From Bacillota bacterium (lineage in GTDB: Bacteria; Bacillota; Clostridia; Acetivibrionales; DTU013), in NCBI GenBank assembly GCA_023409615.1, contig JAEYRF010000083.1, positions 1-5,373 on the forward strand: DNA of 5,373 bases, read 5' to 3'. Shown in pieces: positions 1-4,681 of the stretch; position 1 is the stretch's first letter; the number at the start of each line of letters is the position of its first letter. The notes beneath the pieces were generated by a model. The model saw only the letters and a program-made list of their open reading frames with translations, made no database searches and was not told where the DNA came from. The position numbers were made by a program, and so were the translations under genes.

Positions 1-693
1 GAGATTAACCCTGAGCATTCAGCAGTCATTGAAGCTCAGAGAAAGCGACTTGGAACAAAAAGAGGTTTCATTGCAGTGAAATCCAACTGCTCTTTACAAA
101 GTTACGTACCACCGGTTCATGCGCTCATGCAGTTCTCCCCTGACAGAGTGCTTGCCTCTACTTACCAGGCAATTTCCGGTGCCGGTAAAACATTCAAGGA
201 TTGGCCTGAAATACTGGATAATGTAATCCCCTACATCGGTGGAGAAGAAGAAAAAAGCGAGAAGGAACCACTGAAAATTTGGGGCACGGTCGAAGGAAAC
301 AGAATAGTACCAGCCGGAGGACCACTCATCTCTGCACAGTGCTACAGGGTACCTGTTGTTGACGGTCATATGGCTGCAGTTTATATTTCCTTTAAGAATA
401 AACCCGGCATGGATGAAATACTCAACAGTTGGGATGAATTCAAGGGTAAACCTCAGCTTTTGAAGCTTCCAAGTGCGCCATCAAAATTCCTTACGTATTT
501 TGAGCAACCCGACAGACCGCAATCAAGACTTGACCGCGAGATGGAAAACGGAATGGGTATTGCCATAGGACGACTTCGTGAGGACTCCCTGTTTGACTAT
601 AAGTTCACCTGTCTATCTCACAACACAATCAGAGGTGCTGCAGGCGGCGGCATTTTGATGGCTGAGCTGCTGAAAGCAGAAGGTTGGCTTTGA
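1..693 (+). CDS. asd: Aspartate-semialdehyde dehydrogenase, archaeal/fungal type, 5'-truncated by window edge
   Basis: This enzyme performs the NADPH-dependent reduction of aspartyl phosphate to aspartate semialdehyde, the branch-point precursor of lysine/diaminopimelate, threonine and methionine, in the cytoplasm. The reading frame is open from base 1, so the N-terminal NADP-binding part (roughly 130 residues, inferred from a usual length near 350-365) lies outside; 230 residues are visible. Seen: the active-site segment SNCSLQ with the likely nucleophile Cys at visible residue 30 (codon 88-90); NVIPYIGGEEEK at 74-85; RVPVVDGHM with the substrate-binding Arg at 116 and likely catalytic His at 123; and LSHNTIRGAAGGG at 205-217 near the end. 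The IPYIGGEEEK block and the GAAGGG ending fit the archaeal/fungal branch rather than the E. coli or B. subtilis branches. An internal GTG at 76 could be read as a start, but it would remove the active site context and the frame is open upstream. It is followed after 51 bases by dapA, consistent with one operon. Confidence 0.93.
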   Translation, partial: EINPEHSAVIEAQRKRLGTKRGFIAVKSNCSLQSYVPPVHALMQFSPDRVLASTYQAISGAGKTFKDWPEILDNVIPYIGGEEEKSEKEPLKIWGTVEGNRIVPAGGPLISAQCYRVPVVDGHMAAVYISFKNKPGMDEILNSWDEFKGKPQLLKLPSAPSKFLTYFEQPDRPQSRLDREMENGMGIAIGRLREDSLFDYKFTCLSHNTIRGAAGGGILMAELLKAEGWL

Positions 694-730
694 TGTATTG
701 CTTAAATGAAACTTGCACGGAACAAATTTG

Positions 731-736
731 AAAGGA
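731..736 (+). promoter_or_regulatory. Ribosome binding site of dapA
   Basis: AAAGGA lies 8 bases before the ATG at 745. It decides the start: the upstream in-frame ATG at 706 has no purine-rich site before it, and the ATG at 736 overlaps this motif, so both would add residues not expected at the DapA N-terminus. Confidence 0.7.
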
Positions 737-744
737 TGATTTTT

Positions 745-1623
745 ATGAAAAAGTGTATTTTTACAGGTTCAGGAGTTGCTATCATAACACCCTTCACTCA
801 GACCGGAGTTGATTATCAAAAGCTAAAGGAATTACTTGAGTTCCAGATAAAGGAAGGTACGGATGCCATCGTCATCTGTGGAACTACAGGAGAAGCATCG
901 ACAATGCCCGATGACGAGCATATCGCTGTTATTGAGTTTGCTGTGAAAACAGTAAATGGCAGGCTTCCTGTTATTGCCGGCACAGGCAGCAATGATACCA
1001 GCCACGCAATTAACATAAGTAAAAGAGCTCAGGAAGTTGGTGCCGATGCGATTTTGAGCGTGACTCCATATTACAACAAAACGACACAACGCGGTCTGTA
1101 CGAGCATTTTAAGTTGATTGCCGAAAACCTGTCTATTCCGATGATACTTTATAATGTACCATCCAGAACGAACCTTAATATTAACCCCTCTACAGTTGCA
1201 CAGCTTTCGAAGATAGATAATATTGTCGGAATAAAGGAATGCAATCTTAATCAGGTTGCAGAGATGATAAACCTCTGCGGTGAAGATTTCTCAGTATATT
1301 CCGGAGAAGATGGAATTATTGTTCCTTTCATGTCTCTCGGAGCAAAGGGTGTCATTTCCGTCATGGCTAACATCATTCCAAAGGATACTCATGACATTGC
1401 AGCAAATTATCTTTCGAACGACATCAACGGAAGCAGAAAATTGCAGCTCAAGGTAACAGAGCTTGTTAAAGCATTGTTCATAGAGGTTAGTCCTATTCCA
1501 ATCAAGGAAGCTATGAATCAGATGGGCATGAATGTCGGCAAATGCAGATTGCCTCTTGTTGATATGGAAGAGTCAAATAAGGGTATTCTTATTAGTGCAC
1601 TAAAGAATTACGGGTTGATTTAG
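745..1623 (+). CDS. dapA: 4-hydroxy-tetrahydrodipicolinate synthase
   Basis: DapA condenses pyruvate with aspartate semialdehyde to give 4-hydroxy-tetrahydrodipicolinate, the first step committed to diaminopimelate and lysine. It is a cytoplasmic class I aldolase of the N-acetylneuraminate lyase fold, usually a tetramer. From the ATG at 745 the product is 292 aa, the normal length for the family. Landmarks seen, with E. coli equivalents from family knowledge: GTTGE at 46-50 (Thr47 ~ Thr44), Tyr110 in TPYYN (~ Tyr107), YNVPSR at 136-141 with catalytic Tyr136 (~ Tyr133) and Arg141 (~ Arg138), and GIKE with the Schiff-base Lys164 (~ Lys161). All key residues are present, so the enzyme should be active. 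An upstream in-frame ATG at 706 would give 305 aa but lacks a ribosome binding site. The gene sits between asd, whose product is its substrate, and dapB, which uses its product. Whether lysine inhibits it cannot be read with confidence. Confidence 0.96.
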   Translation: MKKCIFTGSGVAIITPFTQTGVDYQKLKELLEFQIKEGTDAIVICGTTGEASTMPDDEHIAVIEFAVKTVNGRLPVIAGTGSNDTSHAINISKRAQEVGADAILSVTPYYNKTTQRGLYEHFKLIAENLSIPMILYNVPSRTNLNINPSTVAQLSKIDNIVGIKECNLNQVAEMINLCGEDFSVYSGEDGIIVPFMSLGAKGVISVMANIIPKDTHDIAANYLSNDINGSRKLQLKVTELVKALFIEVSPIPIKEAMNQMGMNVGKCRLPLVDMEESNKGILISALKNYGLI

Positions 1624-1632
1624 ACTATTCAA

Positions 1633-1640
1633 AAGAAGGA
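1633..1640 (+). promoter_or_regulatory. Ribosome binding site of dapB (supports TTG start)
   Basis: AAGAAGGA ends 9 bases before the TTG at 1650. It supports this rare start codon; the next in-frame ATG is codon 13, inside the nucleotide-binding loop, and would destroy the Rossmann motif. Confidence 0.7.
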
Positions 1641-1649
1641 TGTGCTATT

Positions 1650-2408
1650 TTGATAAACATTTTATTGAGCGGGTGTAATGGGAAAATGGGTCAGGTTATA
1701 ACTCGTTTATCAGAGCAGTATGATGATTTGAAGATTGTTGCCGGATATGATATTTCGGACAGCAAAAAAAATGACTACCCTGTTTTTACAAATTTACACA
1801 AATGCAGTGATACGGTCGATGTAATTGTTGACTTTTCGAATCCTGCTGCACTTGAGCAGCTTATGGCTTTTGCCGTCGAGAAGCAGCTTCCGATCGTCGT
1901 AGCTACAACGGGATTATCATCTGTTCAAAAAAGCTTGCTGGAGAAAGCTTCTGTAAGCATACCGGTATTTTCATCCGCAAATATGTCAATTGGGATCAAT
2001 CTCCTGATTGATCTGGTTAAAAAGGCAGCGAAGATTCTGGAATTTAACTATGATATTGAGATCATCGAGAAACACCATAATCAGAAGATTGACGCACCAA
2101 GCGGTACTGCCCTTGCCATTGCAGACTCACTCAATACTGTACTGAAGCAAAAACAGGAGTACGTTTATGACAGACATTCGCGTATAAAAAAGAGAAGTAA
2201 ATCGGAAATAGGCATTCATGCGGTACGCGGTGGAACGATTGTTGGTGATCACTCCGTTCTGTTTGCAGGAGATGATGAACTCATTGAAATTAATCATTCA
2301 GCAACATCCAGGGATATTTTCGGTACAGGTGCACTCAGAGCAGCACGATTTATTTATGGGAAAAAGCCAGGAATGTACGATATGGATGCATTAATCAGTG
2401 AAGGATAA
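1650..2408 (+). CDS. dapB: 4-hydroxy-tetrahydrodipicolinate reductase
   Basis: DapB reduces the DapA product to tetrahydrodipicolinate with NAD(P)H in the cytoplasm. The product is 252 aa, typical for Gram-positive DapB. The start is TTG, fixed by the ribosome binding site and by the N-terminal strand ILLSGCNGKMG, whose GxxGxxG loop (residues 8-14) binds the dinucleotide. Asp34 at the end of the second strand (AGYD) is acidic where E. coli DapB has Glu38, which suggests that NADH is accepted well (inference). VDFSNP at 60-65 and ATTG at 85-88 are the usual cofactor-side motifs. The active-site signature EKHHNQKIDAPSGTA spans 140-154, with the proton-donor His142 (His159 in E. coli), Lys146 (Lys163) and the substrate-binding Gly152-Thr153. 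Nothing is missing. It follows dapA by 26 bases and is followed by an ACT-domain gene after 42 bases, so it is probably cotranscribed with both. Confidence 0.96.
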   Translation: MINILLSGCNGKMGQVITRLSEQYDDLKIVAGYDISDSKKNDYPVFTNLHKCSDTVDVIVDFSNPAALEQLMAFAVEKQLPIVVATTGLSSVQKSLLEKASVSIPVFSSANMSIGINLLIDLVKKAAKILEFNYDIEIIEKHHNQKIDAPSGTALAIADSLNTVLKQKQEYVYDRHSRIKKRSKSEIGIHAVRGGTIVGDHSVLFAGDDELIEINHSATSRDIFGTGALRAARFIYGKKPGMYDMDALISEG

Positions 2409-2437
2409 AATAGTCTGAAAGCTTAATAATTGTATTC

Positions 2438-2442
2438 GGAGG
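2438..2442 (+). promoter_or_regulatory. Ribosome binding site of the ACT-domain gene
   Basis: GGAGG lies 8 bases before the ATG at 2451. It selects this ATG over the in-frame TTG at 2430, because the Shine-Dalgarno would otherwise lie within the coding sequence. Confidence 0.75.
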
Positions 2443-2450
2443 TGTTTGAA

Positions 2451-2924
2451 ATGACTAATAGACCGGTATCCAACCTTAATGTTACTTACAATGTCGCACT
2501 CATTACAATTGACAAACTACCCAATGATACCAGACTTATATCTGAATTGTTCAATATGATCGCACAAAAAAACATCAATATTGATATGATCAGCCAGGCT
2601 CCTCCTTTTCACGGCAACATAAACATTTCCTTTAGCCTCCCGGCTTCAGAGCTGGTCAGCGCGCTTGCTGCATTGAATGAATTCAAGAAGCATGCAGCTG
2701 ATTTGCGCATTGAGATCGATGCGGATAACACGAAGCTGCAAGTATATGGCGAAGGAATGCGAAGCTTACCCGGCGTTGCTGCAAGACTGTTCACGCTGCT
2801 GGCAGAGGCGGGTGTTGAGATTAAACTGGTAACCACCTCGGAAATCGATATATCTTATCTTATTTATGAGAAAGATGTTGACAGAGCTATTGATACCATC
2901 AAACAGGAATATGATTTAACCTGA
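2451..2924 (+). CDS. Standalone tandem ACT-domain protein, aspartokinase regulatory-domain-like
   Basis: A 157-aa cytoplasmic protein with no catalytic domain. Residues about 12-85 form a first, diverged ACT-like unit (TYNVALITID, then a helix running to NINIDMI). Residues about 93-155 form a second, well-conserved unit: GEGMRSLPGVAARLF at 100-114, then VEIKLVTTSEIDISYLI, ending in a helix and EYDLT. From memory of the family, the second unit closely matches the C-terminal ACT pair of bacterial aspartokinase (pattern PGVAA..F..LAE..INI..VSTSEI). Aspartokinase carries its lysine/threonine-binding site at the interface of such ACT pairs, and B. subtilis makes a separate small beta subunit from an internal start. 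Here the equivalent is its own gene, last in an asd-dapA-dapB operon, directly before the terminator. The likely role, by inference, is an amino-acid-sensing partner of aspartokinase or another lysine-pathway enzyme. The first ACT unit lacks a clear Gly-rich effector loop (PNDTRLISELF instead of PG.AA..F), so binding may be altered. It could also be an orphan ACT sensor unrelated to aspartokinase. Confidence 0.85.
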   Translation: MTNRPVSNLNVTYNVALITIDKLPNDTRLISELFNMIAQKNINIDMISQAPPFHGNINISFSLPASELVSALAALNEFKKHAADLRIEIDADNTKLQVYGEGMRSLPGVAARLFTLLAEAGVEIKLVTTSEIDISYLIYEKDVDRAIDTIKQEYDLT

Positions 2925-2962
2925 GAATTATCCCACTATACCTCCAACATATAATAAAAAGG

Positions 2963-3004
2963 AAAAGCTGCAGAGTATGACGCTCCGCAGCTTTTGTATT
3001 TTTT
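2963..3004 (+). terminator. Rho-independent terminator of the lysine operon, probably bidirectional
   Basis: AAAAGCTGC (2963-2971) pairs perfectly with GCAGCTTTT (2987-2995). One A/C mismatch and a further 3 bp (GAG/CTC) follow, with a 7-base loop at 2976-2982. A T-run TATTTTTT (2997-3004) ends exactly where the insertion sequence begins. It lies 38 bases after the ACT gene stop. On the minus strand the same hairpin is followed by CCTTTTTATTAT, so it could also have stopped the convergent DUF624 gene before the element separated them. Confidence 0.85.
2997..3004. repeat. Target site duplication, left copy (8 bp)
   Basis: TATTTTTT directly abuts the left end of the insertion sequence and is identical to 4645-4652. 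Eight base pairs is the usual duplication length for ISL3-family elements. Because the sequence is a T-tract it is low in complexity, but it sits exactly at both inferred ends. Confidence 0.85.
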
Positions 3005-3027
3005 GGCTCTATAATAAATGTTGGGGT
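3005..3027. repeat. Left terminal inverted repeat of the IS
   Basis: Starts GGCTCTATA and ends GTTGGGGT. It matches the reverse complement of the right end at 16 of 23 positions, with the outermost GG and the inner 8 bases GTTGGGGT fully conserved. The inner 8 bases also form part of the left arm of the terminator-like hairpin at 3020-3051. Confidence 0.88.
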
Positions 3028-3051
3028 AGCAAAAGCTGCTCCAACTTTTTT
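3020..3051 (+). terminator. Terminator-like hairpin inside the left end of the IS
   Basis: GTTGGGGTAGC (3020-3030) pairs with GCTGCTCCAAC (3035-3045): 11 bp including two G-U pairs, closed by an AAAA loop and followed at once by six T (3046-3051). This is a textbook intrinsic terminator facing from the host operon into the element, about 77 bases before the transposase start. It should shield the transposase from read-through transcription. The left arm overlaps the inner part of the left inverted repeat. Confidence 0.85.
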
Positions 3052-3127
3052 ATACAAAGATAGAGCATAGAATTGAAATCTCAAGTAGAATGAAGTTGCG
3101 AACACCATTCGAAAGGAGATCCAACCT

Positions 3128-4309
3128 ATGCTCTACCCTAATTATACGGAAGAATTGATCGGATTAAAAGACTTTTATGTTAAATCAATGGAAAGGATAG
3201 GACAAAAACTCTACATCCACGCAGGCATGTATCAAAGGATTCATAAATGTCCTCGTTGCAAAGAACAGACAAGCAAGATACATGATTACCGAACGCAACA
3301 GATAAAAGACATTTCGGCTTTTGGGGAGATGGTTGTCATATGCTTGAGAAAACGCCGTCACATATGTCCGGCATGTGGTAAAAAGTTCTACGAGGAAGTA
3401 TCATTTCTACCGAAGTACCATCGTATGACTAGCAGGCTCGCTGCCTACGTGATCAGTACACTAAAGGAAATCGGTTCGATGAAAGGTGTCGCTCAAAGAA
3501 CAAATATATCACAATCCACAGTAGCAAGGATTTTTGATCATGTGGGATATTTCAACAGGGAATTACCCAGAGTGTTGTCAATTGATGAGTTCCGTGGTAA
3601 TGCAGGCGGGGAAAAGTTTCAATGCATTGTGACCGACCCGGAGAACAAGAAAGTACTGGATATCCTGCCGAACAGGAAAACATATGATCTGACAGGATAT
3701 TTTCTAAAATACGATAATCGTAAGGAAGTCCAGTATGTAGTCATAGATATGAGTGGCCCGTACAAGAGCCTCGCCAAAAGTTTGTTTCCTCGCGCCAAGA
3801 TTATAGCAGACAGGTATCATGTTATCAGGCAGGTGATCTGGGCATTTGAGAATGTTCGGAAAGCAGAGCAGACTAAGTTTCATGATACCAGAAGAAAGTA
3901 TTTTAAGCGCAGCAGGAAGCTGCTGCTGAAAAAGCCATTAAATCTATCACCAGAGGAAGCTGCGCAGGTCGCAGCGATGCTTGATGTCTCGGAAAGGCTA
4001 AGGTACGCGTATCACATGAAGAATGAGTTTCATAAATTCATGGAATGCACAAATCGCGAAGATGCAAAAAAGCAGCTAGGAATATGGAACATGATGGCCA
4101 TAGGGTACAAACTTCCTGAATTTCAGGCATGTACACAAACGTTCATCAACTGGCAGAATGAGATTTTGAATTCCTTTGATCACCATTATACAAATGGTTT
4201 TACAGAAGGAGTAAATAACAAAATCAAGGTCATCAAGAGAAACGCTTTTGGTGTAAGGAATTTTAAAAGATTCAGGAATCGAATCCTGCATGTTATGGCT
4301 CGAGATTAG
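3128..4309 (+). CDS. ISL3-family DDE transposase
   Basis: The product is 393 aa, and the gene is intact. The start is supported by AGGAG at 3114-3118, 9 bases before the ATG. Domains in order: an N-terminal zinc-binding domain with Cys41-X2-Cys44 and Cys80-X2-Cys83 (CPRC and CPAC); a helix-turn-helix region around 105-136 (including KGVAQRTNISQSTVARIF), expected to bind the terminal repeats; and an RNase H-like DDE domain. Probable catalytic residues are Asp153 in LSIDEFRG, Asp228 in IADRYHV and Glu360 in TNGFTEGVNNKIK. The terminal basic segment (IKRNAFGVRNFKRFRNRIL) is typical of the family. It cuts and joins the element's ends. It is somewhat shorter than many ISL3 transposases, but all signature blocks are present. 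No clear promoter was found in the 76 bases between the inward terminator and the start; TAGAAT at 3086-3091 is a possible -10 without a good -35. Confidence 0.95.
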   Translation: MLYPNYTEELIGLKDFYVKSMERIGQKLYIHAGMYQRIHKCPRCKEQTSKIHDYRTQQIKDISAFGEMVVICLRKRRHICPACGKKFYEEVSFLPKYHRMTSRLAAYVISTLKEIGSMKGVAQRTNISQSTVARIFDHVGYFNRELPRVLSIDEFRGNAGGEKFQCIVTDPENKKVLDILPNRKTYDLTGYFLKYDNRKEVQYVVIDMSGPYKSLAKSLFPRAKIIADRYHVIRQVIWAFENVRKAEQTKFHDTRRKYFKRSRKLLLKKPLNLSPEEAAQVAAMLDVSERLRYAYHMKNEFHKFMECTNREDAKKQLGIWNMMAIGYKLPEFQACTQTFINWQNEILNSFDHHYTNGFTEGVNNKIKVIKRNAFGVRNFKRFRNRILHVMARD

Positions 4310-4311
4310 TT

Positions 4312-4330
4312 CAAGCGCACCAGGCAGATA
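4312..4330. repeat. 19-bp perfect inverted repeat, left arm
   Basis: CAAGCGCACCAGGCAGATA is the exact reverse complement of 4521-4539. It closes the 228-base structured segment. The next bases outward (T/T) and inward (G/A) do not pair, so the repeat has sharp limits. Confidence 0.95.
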
Positions 4331-4520
4331 GATGCCGGCGTGTGAAGGAGCATTACAGGCTGTGTAGTATTGCGAGGCTGGAATGCGGCACCAGGAACCG
4401 AAACCGACGGCATGGATGCCGTCGGCGCGTGATCCTGAGACATGGACGTCGAATGATCCGCGCCCGCATTGCAACGAGCTATACTACCTTCAGCCTGTTT
4501 GTGACGGAACTAGCCGTAGA

Positions 4521-4539
4521 TATCTGCCTGGTGCGCTTG
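4521..4539. repeat. 19-bp perfect inverted repeat, right arm
   Basis: TATCTGCCTGGTGCGCTTG is the exact reverse complement of 4312-4330. The spacing of 190 bases holds the inner stems. Confidence 0.95.
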
Positions 4540-4554
4540 TATACCGACATAACA

Positions 4555-4590
4555 AAACCAGCGAGCAATCAATTAATCACCCGCTGGTTT
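4555..4590 (-). terminator. Hairpin near the right end of the IS, possible minus-strand terminator
   Basis: AAACCAGCG (4555-4563) pairs perfectly with CGCTGGTTT (4582-4590) over 9 bp with an 18-base AT-rich loop. On the minus strand the stem runs into GGTTTTGTTATG, a short T-run; on the + strand only three T follow (GGTTTGAATAG). It is therefore a weak-to-moderate terminator, better placed to stop minus-strand transcripts entering from the DUF624 gene. It could equally end the transposase transcript. Confidence 0.5.
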
Positions 4591-4621
4591 GAATAGCTTA
4601 ACTTTATTTTACTTGAGGCCA

Positions 4622-4644
4622 ACCCCAACTATTGACGTAGAACC
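4622..4644. repeat. Right terminal inverted repeat of the IS
   Basis: Begins ACCCCAACTATTG and ends GTAGAACC. It is the imperfect inverse of 3005-3027, with 16 of 23 positions matching, and is followed directly by the right copy of the 8-bp target duplication. Confidence 0.88.
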
Positions 4645-4652
4645 TATTTTTT
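4645..4652. repeat. Target site duplication, right copy (8 bp)
   Basis: TATTTTTT is identical to 2997-3004. One more T follows at 4653, so the uninterrupted host site read TATTTTTTTG. Confidence 0.85.
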
Positions 4653-4681
4653 TGTAATTATCTGCAATAGAAGAATTTTAC

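Larger units (their letters stand above)
4312..4539 (+). ncRNA. Candidate structured RNA: large nested stem segment in the IS 3' region
   Basis: This begins 2 bases after the transposase stop. Pairing seen by eye: P1, a perfect 19-bp stem (4312-4330 with 4521-4539); P2a, ACAGGCTG 4355-4362 with 4491-4498; P2b, GTAGTAT 4364-4370 with 4481-4487; P3, AATGCGG 4382-4388 with 4464-4470. P3 encloses two abutting hairpins: P4, CCGACGGC 4404-4411 with 4418-4425, and P5, 4426-4434 with 4455-4462 (CGCG and GATC arms with a one-base bulge). That is about 57 Watson-Crick pairs in a rod ending in a three-way junction. GC content is about 57%, well above the flanks, and no credible gene lies here. All pairs are Watson-Crick, so strand is not shown; + is assumed from the transposase transcript. 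It may be a transposase mRNA 3' structure, an independent small RNA, or a DNA-level palindromic element nested in the IS. I do not recognise it as a known RNA family. Confidence 0.5.
3005..4644 (+). mobile_element. Complete ISL3-family insertion sequence, 1640 bp
   Basis: The ends are defined by 23-bp imperfect inverted repeats: 3005-3027 begins GGCTCTATAATAAATG and the reverse complement of 4622-4644 begins GGTTCTACGTCAATAG; both finish GTTGGGGT, with 16 of 23 positions matching. Perfect 8-bp direct repeats TATTTTTT flank it. It carries one intact transposase gene on the + strand. The perfect duplication and the unbroken gene point to a fairly recent insertion and an element that may still be active (inference). 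At 1640 bp it is at the long end for ISL3 elements, because about 310 bases lie between the transposase stop and the right inverted repeat. That stretch holds a large self-complementary segment and a further hairpin. A terminator-like hairpin lies just inside the left end. Confidence 0.93.

Noticed and set aside
706..744. Earlier ATG start for dapA, adding 13 residues
   Set aside because: No ribosome binding site precedes 706, whereas AAAGGA is well spaced before 745, and the 292-aa product matches the DapA family N-terminus.
2430..2450. Earlier TTG start for the ACT-domain gene
   Set aside because: The strong GGAGG at 2438-2442 would then lie inside the gene; the ATG at 2451 is correctly spaced from it.
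4273..4288. Short inverted repeat CAGGA/TCCTG near the transposase 3' end
   Set aside because: It lies within the conserved coding sequence with only 5 bp of stem and no T-run, so chance is the simplest explanation.
4076..4474. Minus-strand open frame of 132 codons overlapping the transposase end
   Set aside because: It mostly runs antisense to the conserved transposase C-terminus and the structured segment; the composition does not look like a real protein.
4312..4539. Interpreting the structured segment as a group I or group II intron or a CRISPR/OMEGA-type guide RNA
   Set aside because: No intron core motifs, reverse transcriptase, homing endonuclease, TnpB/IscB-like gene or repeated spacers are visible; the neighbouring transposase is a DDE enzyme that needs no guide.
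4342..4596. Open frames of 84 and 69 codons in the IS 3' region, as a possible accessory protein
   Set aside because: The products are Arg-rich with no recognisable domain, have no convincing ribosome binding site and lie across the inverted-repeat stems; the frames are a by-product of the GC-rich palindromes.
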